Of a DNA stretch of 64,000 nt, positions 47,847 to 57,435 are shown piece by piece; within the stretch, counting starts at the first letter, position 1, and the number at the start of each line of letters is the position of its first letter. The notes beneath the pieces are model-generated. The model saw only the letters and a program-made list of their open reading frames with translations, did not search any database and was not told the DNA's origin. The translations under genes and the position numbers were made by a program. Source of the DNA: Rhodospirillaceae bacterium (GTDB lineage: Bacteria; Pseudomonadota; Alphaproteobacteria; Rhodospirillales; UBA2165); contig CANIGJ010000002.1 in the NCBI GenBank assembly GCA_947467145.1, positions 104,441 through 168,440 on the forward strand. The letters are read 5' to 3'.

Positions 47847-47951
47847 GGAGCGCGCCCGCGTGGCATTCGTATGGATCGAGGCGATTGGGGAAGCCTCGAA
47901 GCATCCCCTGACGTCTCGATTCCATCCGGAATCGATAACAGGAGGACATTC

Positions 47952-49313
47952 ATGCGCTCGGCTTCTTCGCCGTTAACGCCCAGCTTTGCTTTGGGATTCG
48001 GCCTTTTTCTCTGTCTCATTCTCACGCTGGTTCCGGATCCTGCGTTCGCGCAAGCGTCGGCCGCCAAAACCCTAAGCGGTGGCGATACCGCCTGGATCAT
48101 CACCGCGACCGCGCTGGTGCTGTTCATGACCATGCCGGGCCTGGCGCTGTTTTACGGCGGGCTCGTGCGTTCGAAGAACGTCCTGTCCGTCCTCATGCAT
48201 TGCTTCGCCGTCACCTGCATCTGTTCGGTGCTGTGGCTGGTCGTCGCCTATTCGGTCGCGTTCGGCACCAACAATGCGATCTGGGGCGGGCTCGACAACA
48301 TGGTCTTCGCCGGCATCGGCGATCAGTTGCGTGACGCGACGACCATTCCGGAAAGCGTGTTCTTCATCTTCCAGATGACGTTCGCGATCATCACGCCGGG
48401 CCTGATCGTCGGTGCCTATGTCGAACGCATCAAATTCTCCGCCGTCGTGCTGTTCACGACGATGTGGCTGGTGCTGGTTTATGCGCCGTCGGCGCATTGG
48501 ATCTGGGGCGGCGGTCTGCTCGCCGATATGGGCTGGATCCATGCTTCGCTTGAGGGCGTCGCCGCGATGGATTTCGCCGGCGGCCTTGTCGTGCATGCCA
48601 ATGCTGGTGTGGCAGCTTTGCTGTTGGCCAAGATCCTCGGGCCGCGCGGTGGGTTCCCCAACGATCTGCGCCCGCCGCACAATCCGGGCCTCGTCATGAT
48701 CGGTGCGGCCATGTTGTGGGTCGGCTGGTTCGGCTTCAACGGCGGCAGCGCGCTCGCCGCCAATCACAGCGCCGGCATGGCGATCCTGGTCACGCATATC
48801 TCGGCCGCGACGGCCTGTATCGTGTGGAGCGCCATCGAATGGGCGAAGTTCGGCAAACCGTCCTTGGTCGGCATCGCCACGGGTGCGATCGCCGGTTTGG
48901 CGACGATCACGCCGGGTGCCGGGTTCGTCGGCCCGGTGGGCGGCCTCGTCTATGGCGCGGTGGCTGCGGTGGTCTGTTTCTACAGCATTAATATCGTGAA
49001 AAAGACCATGAACATCGACGATTCCCTGGACGTTTTTGCGGTCCATGGCGTCGGCGGCATGCTCGGTGTCGTGCTCACGGGGGTGTTCGTGGATGCGAGC
49101 TTCGGCGGCGTCGGCCTGCCCGAGGGCCGCACCATCGCCATATCGGTGTTGGGCCAGGTGGCAGCACTCGCGGTCACGGTGGTATGGGCCGGTCTGGTGA
49201 GCTATATCCTTATCAAGATCACGCAAGCCCTGGTCGGGCTGCGGGTCGGCGCTGACGAGGAAAGTGAAGGCCTCGACATCACGGCGCACGGCGAACGCAG
49301 CTACGATCTCTAG
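47952..49313 (+). CDS. amtB: Ammonium transporter AmtB (copy 2)
   Basis: Second ammonium channel, 453 aa. A signal-like leader ends near PDPAFAQ. The core has LSGGDTAWIITATALVLFMT, LALFYGGLVRSKNVL, FAGGLVVHANAGVAALLL and FAVHGVGGMLGVVL. I choose the ATG at 47952, which is preceded by a strong AGGAGGAC site; the frame from 47871 lacks one. It differs clearly from copy 1 in its loops, so the two are not a recent duplication. It is followed 14 nt later by its own PII gene. Confidence 0.95.
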   Translation: MRSASSPLTPSFALGFGLFLCLILTLVPDPAFAQASAAKTLSGGDTAWIITATALVLFMTMPGLALFYGGLVRSKNVLSVLMHCFAVTCICSVLWLVVAYSVAFGTNNAIWGGLDNMVFAGIGDQLRDATTIPESVFFIFQMTFAIITPGLIVGAYVERIKFSAVVLFTTMWLVLVYAPSAHWIWGGGLLADMGWIHASLEGVAAMDFAGGLVVHANAGVAALLLAKILGPRGGFPNDLRPPHNPGLVMIGAAMLWVGWFGFNGGSALAANHSAGMAILVTHISAATACIVWSAIEWAKFGKPSLVGIATGAIAGLATITPGAGFVGPVGGLVYGAVAAVVCFYSINIVKKTMNIDDSLDVFAVHGVGGMLGVVLTGVFVDASFGGVGLPEGRTIAISVLGQVAALAVTVVWAGLVSYILIKITQALVGLRVGADEESEGLDITAHGERSYDL

Positions 49314-49327
49314 AAAGGATGGCTTCA

Positions 49328-49666
49328 ATGAAAATGATTATGGCGATCATCAAGCCGGCCAAGATCGATGCGGTGCGCGAAGCGCTGCTGGGTATTGGCG
49401 TGCAAGGCCTGACGACGACGGAGGTCCAGGGCTTTGGCCGTCAACGCGGCCATACCGAGATTTATCGCGGCTCGGAATATGCGATCAGCTACGTGCCGAA
49501 GATCAAGATCGAGGTCGCGGTCGAAGACGGCATCGCGGATCGGGTGGTCGACGCCATCCGCACCGCCGCCAACAACCAGAGCATCGGCGACGGCAAGATT
49601 TTCGTCTATGACCTCGGCGAGGCGGTGCGTATCCGGACCGGCGAAACCGGGTCGGCGGCGCTCTAA
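49328..49666 (+). CDS. glnK: PII nitrogen regulatory protein (GlnK-type, copy 2)
   Basis: PII protein of 112 aa with Y51 in GHTEIYRGSEY. The ATG at 49328 has AAAGG about 8 nt upstream; the ATG at 49319 would have it directly adjacent, so the later start is favoured. Gene order is amtB-glnK, the reverse of the first pair. It ends 44 nt before the DapC-like gene. Confidence 0.94.
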   Translation: MKMIMAIIKPAKIDAVREALLGIGVQGLTTTEVQGFGRQRGHTEIYRGSEYAISYVPKIKIEVAVEDGIADRVVDAIRTAANNQSIGDGKIFVYDLGEAVRIRTGETGSAAL

Positions 49667-49710
49667 AGGTATGCTTGAGGGCGTCGATGCTGGCCGCTAT
49701 GTAAACGGCC

Positions 49711-50901
49711 ATGCATAACGACGCCCTCGACCGCCTGACCGATTATCCGTTCGATCGGCTGCGCGCCCTTCTCAATCCGGTCACACCTGCCCCCGGCAAG
49801 TCGCAGATCCTGATGCAGCTCGGCGAGCCGCAGCATCCGGAACCGCCGATCATCGCCCAGACCATCGCGGCCAAGGCCGGCGAATGGTCGAAATATCCGC
49901 CCGTGTCCGGCAGTGACGATTTCTTCAACGCGGTTGCCGATTGGCTGACCCGGCGTTACGCGTTGCCCCAGGGCATGGTGAAGGCGTCCGAGCATATCGT
50001 CGCATTGTCGGGATCGCGCGAAGGTCTCTATATGGCGAGCGATCTGTGCGTGCCGCGCACCAAACACGGCAAGCAGCCGATCGTGTTGCTGCCCAATCCG
50101 TTCTATCAGGTCTATCTCGGCGCGATCCTCATGCGCCACGCCGAACCCGTCTATATGCCGGCGACCAAAGAAACGAATTTCCTGCCCGATTTTTCGGCGC
50201 TCGACGAAGAGACTCTGTCGCGTACCGCGATGGTCTATCTGTGCACGCCGTCCAATCCGCAGGGCACCATCGCCAGCCTCGACTATCTCGTCCATGCGCT
50301 GCAGCTCGCGCGCAAATACGATTTCGTGTTGTGCTTCGATGAATGCTACGCGGAAATCTATGACAAGGTGAAGCCGCCGGGCGGGCTGGAAGCCGCCGCC
50401 AAGCTGGGTGGCTCGCTCGATAATTTGCTCGTGTTCCATTCGCTGTCGAAACGCTCCAGCGCGCCCGGCCTGCGTTCGGGCTTCGTTGCCGGCGATCTGA
50501 ACCTGATGCGGCGACTAAAGATGCTGCGCAATTACGCCGGCGCCTCGCCGCAACCGCCGGTGTTGGCGGCCTCGGCGGCGCTATGGCGCGATGAAGCGCA
50601 TGTCGAAGCGAACCGCGTGCTCTATCGTCGCAAGTTCGATGTCGCCGATCAGATCATGAGCGGCCGTCTCGGTTACTACCGCCCCGATGGTGCGTTCTAT
50701 CTGTGGCTCGATGTCGGTGACGGCGAAGAGGCGGCTAAAGCGTTGTGGGGCGAGGCCGGCGTGCGCGTCATTCCGGGCACGTATCTGGCGCGCGAGATCG
50801 ATGGTGTGAATCCCGGCAAGCCCTATATCCGTGTCGCGCTGGTGCAGGAACCCGACGTAATCGCCGAGGCGTTGCATCGCATCGTCGATACGCTCGACTG
50901 A
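49711..50901 (+). CDS. Class I/II aminotransferase, succinyldiaminopimelate transaminase (DapC)-like
   Basis: PLP enzyme of 396 aa. SLSKRSSAPGLRSGF carries the Schiff-base lysine (K247), and CTPSNPQGT and CFDECYAEIYD are the usual fold-type I landmarks. The N-terminal LTDYPFDRLRALL and the GEPQHPEPP segment are typical for DapC, which makes N-succinyl-LL-diaminopimelate in lysine and cell-wall synthesis. Other class I specificities cannot be ruled out. A bidirectional terminator follows. Confidence 0.85.
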   Translation: MHNDALDRLTDYPFDRLRALLNPVTPAPGKSQILMQLGEPQHPEPPIIAQTIAAKAGEWSKYPPVSGSDDFFNAVADWLTRRYALPQGMVKASEHIVALSGSREGLYMASDLCVPRTKHGKQPIVLLPNPFYQVYLGAILMRHAEPVYMPATKETNFLPDFSALDEETLSRTAMVYLCTPSNPQGTIASLDYLVHALQLARKYDFVLCFDECYAEIYDKVKPPGGLEAAAKLGGSLDNLLVFHSLSKRSSAPGLRSGFVAGDLNLMRRLKMLRNYAGASPQPPVLAASAALWRDEAHVEANRVLYRRKFDVADQIMSGRLGYYRPDGAFYLWLDVGDGEEAAKALWGEAGVRVIPGTYLAREIDGVNPGKPYIRVALVQEPDVIAEALHRIVDTLD

Positions 50902-50907
50902 AACAAA

Positions 50908-50940
50908 AAGGGCGGCCCTTTCGAGCCGCCCTTCGCTTTT
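50908..50940. terminator. Bidirectional intrinsic terminator
   Basis: AAGGGCGGC (50908-50916) pairs with GCCGCCCTT (50925-50933) around an 8-nt loop, with A-rich sequence on the left and CGCTTTT on the right. It can serve both the DapC-like gene and the convergent binding-protein gene. Confidence 0.9.
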
Positions 50941-50954
50941 GTATTTAGCGCAGA

Positions 50955-52484
50955 TCAGTTCCAGGCATAGTCCCCGGCGTAATTCTCGCCCGCGCTATAC
51001 GGATTGTTGGTCAGCTTCACATCCTTGCCGTGCACATACACGGTCGGGATCGATGAGACCGGCAGGTGATACGCCTGTTCGTTGATGCGGTTGAACGCGA
51101 CCTTGTAGATCTCGGCGCGCTTTTCCGGATCGAACTCGGCCTCGCCGTCCTTCATCGCTTTTTCGATCACGTCGTCCTGGAAATATTTCATCGCCGGGCC
51201 GGTGAACAGCACGCTGAAGATGTTGCCCGCATCCGGATAGCTGCCCGTCGGGAACAGGATCGACCAGGCCTGCAACTTGCCGTCGCCCTGCTGGCGGCGA
51301 TAGAGGTTGATGTCGGCGGGCTGCACGGTCGTGCGGATGCCGACCTTGTACAGATCGCCGGCGATTGCCTCGCCGATCGGCCGGTTGGGCGCGAAGACGA
51401 GATATTCCAGATCGAAGCCGTTCGGATAACCGGCTTCGGCCAGTAGCTTCTTCGCACCCGCCGGGTCGAACTTCGGCGCCGGCACGCTGTAACGGCAGGC
51501 GATGGTCGCCTTGAAGCAATCGGCCTGGATATGTTCGGCGACATCGCCGCCGGGCACGATGTATTTGATGATCTCCTCGCGATTGACGGCCATCATGATC
51601 GCCTTGCGCACGCGGATGTCCTACAGCGCCTTGTTGCCCGACAGGTTCTGCGAATCGAGCGCGATGTAGAACAGATTGCCGGTATCGACATAGGTGACCT
51701 TGAGGTTCGGATTCGTTCCGAGTTCCTTGGCCGAATCCGGGCTCAGGTTGCGCGCGAGATCGAGGCCGCCGGTCATCAATTGCGCCGCCTGCGTCTGGCG
51801 GTCCGGCATCGGGATGCCGTGCACGCGTTTGATCTGCGCCTTCTTGTTGGGCGAGATGTTGAAGCCGTCATAACGCTCGGCGACAATACCCTTGTTCTTG
51901 TCCAGGGTCGTGACCTTGTAGATGCCGGTGCCGACCGGATTGACGCGGCCGTAATCGTCCTTGTCCTCGGCTTTGTTCAGCAGCTCGCCGTTCCAGATGT
52001 GGAAGCGGTACGACAGCAAGGCCAGATCGGTCGCCGTGGGTTCGGTCGAATGGATGCGGAACTTGGTCGGGCTCAGGATCTCGACGCTCTTCACCCAAGT
52101 GTAGCGCGGCGCGTACTGCACCTTGGCCTTTGGGTCGGTGATGTAGTCGATCGTCGCTTTGACGTCGCTTGAATCGAGCACCTTGCCGTTGTGGAATTTG
52201 ATGTCGTCGCGCAGCTCGAATTCGAGCGTCATGTTGTCGATGCGCTTCCACGCTTTCGCCAAGGCGGGGGCGTATTTCTGCGTGTGCTCATCGTAATAGA
52301 CGAGACGTTCGTAAACCTCGGAATAGAACACGCTGGCTTCGTCGAGCGGCAGGTTATAGCTCGACAGCGCCACGAACGGATTGTTGATGGCGACGCGGAT
52401 GGTGTCTTGCGATTTCTGGGCAAAAGCGGGGGCGGCGCAAACAATGGCCGCGGTGGCCAACAAGGCCGACTTCAACAGACGCAT
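50955..52484 (-). pseudogene. Family-5 solute-binding protein interrupted by one amber codon
   Basis: Fourth family-5 binding protein of the window. From the ATG at 52484 it has a signal peptide (ending near APAFA-QKSQDT) and normal family blocks, then a TAG at 51621-51623 after SGNKAL. The same frame continues at once with DIRVRKAIMMAVNREE to a normal C-terminus at 50955. The intact paralogue reads PLQDIRVRKAL, so the stop replaces a glutamine codon (CAG to TAG). No frameshift is needed. It may be a young pseudogene, a polymorphism or a sequencing error; the two halves should not be called separate genes. Confidence 0.9.
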
Positions 52485-52576
52485 TACTCTACTCCCAAGT
52501 ATGTTACGGACGCTTGCCTGGTGGCGCCCATGCGGCCTCCGCACGGGCGATCCAGGTTCTTCATCTTCGAAAAATG

Positions 52577-54718
52577 TTAGTCGGCTTCGGACACCAATAG
52601 GGCGTCGACCGCGACGACGCCTTCACCATCGGCATAGACGATCAGCGGATTGACGTCGATATCGTCGAGCGTCGGCGTCGCGATCATCAACGCACCGATG
52701 CGCGCCGCCGCGTCGGCCAGCGCCGCCACATCGCGCGCCTCTTGCCCGCGGAACGCGCCCAGCAATTTGGCGCCGCGTAGTTTCATCAGCTCATCCGCGA
52801 TGGTTTTGGGATGCGCATCGGCAGGCAGGAAGCGCACGTCTTTTAGCGCTTCGGTGAACACGCCGCCGAGCCCGATCATGAGCGTCGGGCCCCAGGCCGG
52901 ATCGCGCCGCGCGCCGACGACAATCTCGACACCCTTTTTGCCCATCTTCTCGACCAGGATACCGTCGAGCTTCAGATCGGGCCGCGCCTTTTTGACGTCG
53001 GCCTGCATCTTCTTCCAGGCCTCAGACAGTTCCTTGGCGGTCTTGATGTTGACCGCCACGCCGCCCGCGTCGCTTTTATGGGTGAGCGCGGCTGCTTGTG
53101 CCTTCAGCACGACCGGATATTTGATCTTGGTGGCGATGGCTTTTGCTTCGGCCAAGGTCTTGGCCAAGGCACCCTTCGGCACCGTAATGCCGGCGGCCTT
53201 CAGCGCGGCCTTACCTTGAACTTCGGTCAACGCGCCGCCGGCCTTCGGCATCTTGGCGGCGGGAACTTTGATGGCGGCTTTCTTGCGCGCACCTCGGCGC
53301 AGCGCCTCGCCATATTGGCAGGCGCGGGCAAGGGCGCGGATCGCGCGTTCGGGCGATTTGAAGAACGGGATCCCCTTCTTGGCGAGCGTCGGCTTCACGT
53401 TCGGGTCCATCTGCTGATCGCCGCCCATATAGGCGCAGAGCAGCGGCTTGCCGTTGTCGACCTTACCCTCGGCGATATAGCCCGAGCGCGTGAGGCCGGT
53501 TTCGGGCGAGCCCGAGATGATCGAGGCGAGTACGCTGCCGACCGTCGGATCGTCCATCAGTGCCTTGATCGAGCGCGTATACAGTGTCGGATCGAAAATC
53601 GCCTGCGCGGTCACATCGACCGGATTGGTGGCTTCGACGAAATCGGGCACGGTCGCGCGCAGGTTCTTGCGCGTCTGATCGTTCAGCGGCGCGATCGCGA
53701 GATTGACCGAGTCGGCATAGTCGAGGGTAAAGCCCTTGCACGCCCCGGAATCGGTGACGACGCCGAGGCCGCCCTTGGCGGGTGCGGGATAATGCGCGAG
53801 CGTGATCATCACATCCATCAGCTCGTCCAGGCTTTCGACGAGGACGACGTCCTGCGAGCGTACGAAGGATTCCATGATGTCGTAATCGCCGGCGAGCGCG
53901 CCGGTGTGCGATTTCGCGGCCTCGCGCGATTGTTGGCTGCGCGACAGATGCAGCAGCACGATCGGCTTTTTCTTGGCGCGCGCGGCCGCCGCATGTTTCA
54001 TGAACTCGTCGGGGCGGCGGATGGTTTCGGCCAGCATGACGACCAAGCGGCTTTCGGGGTTCTCGATCACGAAGGGCATGTAATCTTCGATGCCGATGAC
54101 GGCCTCATTGCCGGTGGTGATGGCGTAAGAAAAGCCGATGCCTTCCGCCGCCGCCGCCGTGCGCAACACGCCGACCATGCCGCCGGACTGGCACAGGATG
54201 TCGATCTTGATGTCGGTCGCCACAGGTGCCGGCATGCGCCCGAGCCCGAAGGTGATCTGATGCCCGGCGTTCATGTTGGTGTAGCCCAGGCAGTTGGGCC
54301 CGGCGAAGGCGATATCGTATTGATGCGCGATGTCTTCCAGGCGCTGCTGGTTGCGTAGGCCGTCGCCACCCATTTCGGCGAAGCCCGAGGCGAAGCACAT
54401 GATGCCGCCGAGCTTCTTGGGCGCCAGGCTTTCGACCGCCTCGATGATGCCGGCACCCGGCACGGTGAGCACCGCGAGATCGATGCCGTCCGGCAGGTCA
54501 GCCACGCTTGCCACCGCCGTGCGCCCGTCGAGCTCGGTGAGGTTGCGGCTGACGATGTGGATCTTGCCCTTGTAGCCCATATTGTCGAGGGTCTGGATGC
54601 AGTTGCGCCCGGCCGTTCCGGGGCGTTCCGACACGCCGATGACCGCGACCGACTTCGGGTTCAGAAGGCGAGCGACTTGCGAGCGTGAAATCGCCCGCGG
54701 TTTTTTATTTCCCGTCAT
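52577..54718 (-). CDS. ADP-forming acetate/acyl-CoA synthetase (fused)
   Basis: Fused NDP-forming acyl-CoA synthetase of 713 aa. The N-terminal CoA-binding domain has NPKSVAVIGVSERPGTAGRN, the middle succinyl-CoA-ligase-like domain has CQSGGMVGVL and SHTGALAGD, and the C-terminal ATP-grasp part has LTEVQGKAALKAAGITVPKG and LKAQAAALTHKSDAGG. It interconverts acyl-CoA plus ADP and acid plus ATP, or activates aromatic or aliphatic acids. The ATG at 54718 is favoured over a GTG two codons earlier. It is divergent from the MarR gene. Confidence 0.9.
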   Translation of the reverse strand: MTGNKKPRAISRSQVARLLNPKSVAVIGVSERPGTAGRNCIQTLDNMGYKGKIHIVSRNLTELDGRTAVASVADLPDGIDLAVLTVPGAGIIEAVESLAPKKLGGIMCFASGFAEMGGDGLRNQQRLEDIAHQYDIAFAGPNCLGYTNMNAGHQITFGLGRMPAPVATDIKIDILCQSGGMVGVLRTAAAAEGIGFSYAITTGNEAVIGIEDYMPFVIENPESRLVVMLAETIRRPDEFMKHAAAARAKKKPIVLLHLSRSQQSREAAKSHTGALAGDYDIMESFVRSQDVVLVESLDELMDVMITLAHYPAPAKGGLGVVTDSGACKGFTLDYADSVNLAIAPLNDQTRKNLRATVPDFVEATNPVDVTAQAIFDPTLYTRSIKALMDDPTVGSVLASIISGSPETGLTRSGYIAEGKVDNGKPLLCAYMGGDQQMDPNVKPTLAKKGIPFFKSPERAIRALARACQYGEALRRGARKKAAIKVPAAKMPKAGGALTEVQGKAALKAAGITVPKGALAKTLAEAKAIATKIKYPVVLKAQAAALTHKSDAGGVAVNIKTAKELSEAWKKMQADVKKARPDLKLDGILVEKMGKKGVEIVVGARRDPAWGPTLMIGLGGVFTEALKDVRFLPADAHPKTIADELMKLRGAKLLGAFRGQEARDVAALADAAARIGALMIATPTLDDIDVNPLIVYADGEGVVAVDALLVSEAD

Positions 54719-54762
54719 GCGCACCCCCCGAGAACCGTGTATACAAATTGAGCAAATTTAAA

Positions 54763-54779
54763 TATCAGGGTACCTGATA
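54763..54779. promoter_or_regulatory. Palindromic MarR operator candidate
   Basis: TATCAGG-GTA-CCTGATA is a perfect 7-bp inverted repeat with a 3-bp spacer, in the 107-bp gap between the divergent acyl-CoA synthetase and MarR genes. Size and symmetry fit MarR-family operators; binding is inferred. Confidence 0.65.
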
Positions 54780-54825
54780 AACGGTCAATAGCACACTCTG
54801 GTTTCCCTGGCTCTTTGGAACATTC

Positions 54826-55260
54826 ATGGCGCGCGCTCCTCGTTCGTTTTATCTCCTGAATCAAGTCAGTTCTGCCGTGCGCTTACGCCTCGAGCGTTCC
54901 TTGCGCGAATTCGAACTCACGGCGACGCAATATACGGTGATGAGCCGGGTGAAGGGTCGGGAAGTCCTCTCCTCGGCCCGGCTCGCGCGCGCCCATCATG
55001 TCTCGCCGCAGACGATGAACGAACTGATCGCCAATCTGGTGGCGCGCGGGTTGCTGCAGCGCAAGGAAGACCCCGACAATCGCCGCGTGCTGCTGGTGTC
55101 GCTGACCGATAAGGGGCGTGAATTGTTGGAAGGGTGTGATCGCAAGGTCGATGTGCTGGAGACCGAGTTTTTCTCCAGCTTCAATACCGCCGACCACGGC
55201 ATGTTCCGCAAGCTGCTCGAAATCCTGATCGACGATATCAAGCGCTCAGGTCCGGATTAG
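54826..55260 (+). CDS. MarR-family transcriptional regulator
   Basis: Winged-helix repressor of 144 aa. Helix-turn-helix is around SARLARAHHVSPQTMNELIA (48-67), with a wing at LLQRKEDPDNRRVLLVSLTD. MarR proteins release DNA on binding phenolic or acyl-CoA ligands, which would fit the adjacent acyl-CoA synthetase. Its stop overlaps by 4 nt the stop of the convergent hydrolase gene. Confidence 0.92.
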   Translation: MARAPRSFYLLNQVSSAVRLRLERSLREFELTATQYTVMSRVKGREVLSSARLARAHHVSPQTMNELIANLVARGLLQRKEDPDNRRVLLVSLTDKGRELLEGCDRKVDVLETEFFSSFNTADHGMFRKLLEILIDDIKRSGPD

Positions 55261-56066
55261 CTGAAAAATCGTTTGATTTCGGCGGCGACCAATTCTGGCG
55301 CGGTGCGTAACGCGTTGTGGCCCTGGCCCGCGATGACGCGCTGATCGGCCGTGGTAAACGCTTTCAGCGCGGTCTCGGTATATCTGATCAGCGGCGGAAA
55401 GGTTTTTTCACCGACGATGAAGCGCGTCGCCGTCCGACGATCCGCGAATTCGCCCGCCGTGACCGAAAAGCGACTCGCATTCACGAACTCGCGAGCGATC
55501 GTTCCGGCAAAGCCGAGATAACGCGCCCAGCGCTGCGGATCGCTCTTCAACCGTTCGAACTGTGCTTCGGGCACATGCTGCAGCTCGACGAATTGGACCC
55601 GCATCACGCCTTCCAGGTCACTTGCCGCGTCGCGTTCGACCATGCGATCGACGAGGGATGATGGCGTACCGGGCGGCGGTTCGAACAGCATGATGCGCCC
55701 AATGTTCGTCGCGGCGCGCAGCGCTCCCAGGGCGCAGAGCGCGCCATAAGAATGCGCGAACAGGTCGGTGGGGGCGCCATGTTGGGCAGCGATGGCGGTG
55801 GCGAGCGCGTTGATATCCTCGAACTCGCGCTCGATCGCGTATGGCGCGGTGTCGCCGGCGCTGAGGCCGCGGCCGCGCCGGTCCATCAGATAGAGTGTGT
55901 AGCGATCGTTGAGCAGCGGTGCCACGCGGTCGAAGCCGAGCCGGTCGTCCGCGGTGCCGTGTACCAAAAGCAATGCGGGGCCACCGCCAGTGACCCCGCA
56001 TGCTATTTTACTGCCGTCGGGCGAGACGGCGGAGAAGATCCCCGTCCCAGTCGGCACTTGTGGCAA
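55257..56066 (-). CDS. Alpha/beta-fold hydrolase
   Basis: Hydrolase of 269 aa. The oxyanion segment is LLLVHGTADDRLGF, the nucleophile motif LFAHSYGALCALGAL gives S106, and the C-terminal GQGHNAL gives the catalytic His (about 249). An acid residue of the triad lies between. Substrate not known; with the aromatic genes nearby an esterase or ring-cleavage-product hydrolase is possible. It is 5 nt downstream of the class V aminotransferase gene on the same strand. Confidence 0.88.
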   Translation of the reverse strand: MPQVPTGTGIFSAVSPDGSKIACGVTGGGPALLLVHGTADDRLGFDRVAPLLNDRYTLYLMDRRGRGLSAGDTAPYAIEREFEDINALATAIAAQHGAPTDLFAHSYGALCALGALRAATNIGRIMLFEPPPGTPSSLVDRMVERDAASDLEGVMRVQFVELQHVPEAQFERLKSDPQRWARYLGFAGTIAREFVNASRFSVTAGEFADRRTATRFIVGEKTFPPLIRYTETALKAFTTADQRVIAGQGHNALRTAPELVAAEIKRFFS

Positions 56067-56071
56067 CGTAT

Positions 56072-57241
56072 TTAGTTCTCGGCGAAGTAGGTGAGCGCCG
56101 CGGTGACGCCGCCCTTCTGGATCTTCATGCCGGCGAGGTCCATGCCGACTTCGACACCGGCGAGCACGCCGGTCAGCATCGTCTCGTTGAAATCGCCGAG
56201 ATGGCCGATGCGGAAGTTCTTGCCCGCCAGCTGGCCGAGGCCCGAACCCAACGCGATGTTGAACTTGTCATAGATCACGTTGCGGACCTGATCGGCATTC
56301 ACGCCGTCGGGCGTATAGATCGAGGTGACCGTGTTGGATGCGTATTTCGCATCCTTACATACGGTCTCAAGGCCCCAGGCCTGCACCGCGCGACGCGTGG
56401 CTTCGGCCAGGCGCGCATGGCGGGCGAACACGGCCTGCATGCCTTCTTCCTGCAACATGGCGAGGCCTTCGCGCAGCGCGAACAGCATGTTGGTTGCCGG
56501 GGTGTAGGGGAACATGCCGTCCTTGTTGGCGGCGATGATGGGCGCCCACTTCCAATAGCCTTTCGGATATTTTGCGGTCTTGTTGGCTTCGAGGGCCTTG
56601 GCGCTGGCCACGTTGAAGGACAGACCCGGCGGCAGCATCAGGCCCTTTTGCGAACCGCCGATGGTGATATCGACCTTCCACGCCTTGTGATCGTAGGGGA
56701 TGGAACCGAGACCCGAGATCGTGTCGACGAACAGCAGCGCCGGATGGCCGGCCGCGTCCATTGCCTTGCGCACACCGGCGATGTCGCTGGTCACGCCGGT
56801 CGAGGTTTCGTTATGGACGGCGCAGACCGCTTTGATCTTGTGCTCTTTATCCGCCTTCAGGATGGATTCGAGCTTGTTAAGATCGATGGGCGAGCGCCAA
56901 TCGGTCGGCTCTTGATGCAGCTCGAAGCCCATGTCGGTGACCATGTCGGCCCACAGGCGGCCGAAGTGACCGGTCTCGAAACCCAGAACCTTGTCGCCGG
57001 GGTTGAGCGTATTGGCCAGCGCCGCCATCCACGAACCGGTGCCCGAGGCCGCGTACATGATGACCGGGTCGCCGCCGAAGCCGAAAATCTTGTCGAAGCC
57101 TGCGAGGCAGTCCTTCACGAGCTGCAGGGCGATCGGACCTCGATGGTCGACCGTCGGCGTGGCCAACGCGCGCAGCACGCGGTCGGGTACATTGGTCGGT
57201 CCAGGAGGCTGTACGAGTTGACGTCCGGCAACGCGGGTCAT
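56072..57241 (-). CDS. Class V aminotransferase (alanine/serine-glyoxylate type)
   Basis: PLP enzyme of 389 aa. QPPGPTNVPDRVLRAL (11-26) is the usual start of alanine- or serine-glyoxylate aminotransferases. AASGTGSWMAAL lies around the cofactor phosphate, LLFVDTISGLGSIP (169-182) supplies the PLP-pyridine aspartate D173, and GGSQKGLMLPPGL gives the Schiff-base lysine K199. It would turn glyoxylate into glycine using serine or alanine. Purine or taurine-linked relatives exist, so the exact donor is open. Confidence 0.88.
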   Translation of the reverse strand: MTRVAGRQLVQPPGPTNVPDRVLRALATPTVDHRGPIALQLVKDCLAGFDKIFGFGGDPVIMYAASGTGSWMAALANTLNPGDKVLGFETGHFGRLWADMVTDMGFELHQEPTDWRSPIDLNKLESILKADKEHKIKAVCAVHNETSTGVTSDIAGVRKAMDAAGHPALLFVDTISGLGSIPYDHKAWKVDITIGGSQKGLMLPPGLSFNVASAKALEANKTAKYPKGYWKWAPIIAANKDGMFPYTPATNMLFALREGLAMLQEEGMQAVFARHARLAEATRRAVQAWGLETVCKDAKYASNTVTSIYTPDGVNADQVRNVIYDKFNIALGSGLGQLAGKNFRIGHLGDFNETMLTGVLAGVEVGMDLAGMKIQKGGVTAALTYFAEN

Positions 57242-57435
57242 GGCTTCGTCTTTCCGTGAAATGGGTTTTCGTTTTTGCGGTGGACCTTCTATCCGGTTGC
57301 GGCCAAAACGGCAAACTTATTTGGGGAAATTGGGTTTCTGCCCACCTCGCCAGCGTGGACAGTCCGCGCGGCCCCGCCCATAGTTCCTGAGCGGCCGTAG
57401 AAGCCGGATCAGGGAGCTAAAAAGGGAACAAGTTC

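Larger units (their letters stand above)
47579..47951. other. 373-bp gap between amtB1 and amtB2
   Basis: Contains a GC-rich dyad (GGTCCGCCGGT at 47595-47605 with ACCGGCGGGCC at 47610-47620), then a strong intrinsic terminator and a sigma-54-like promoter. No coding gene is seen in the rest. Confidence 0.7.

Noticed and set aside
50955..51611. Separate 218-aa binding protein starting at MRKAIMM
   Set aside because: It lacks a signal peptide and N-terminal lobe and is in frame with the upstream half across one TAG, so it is the 3' part of the interrupted gene.
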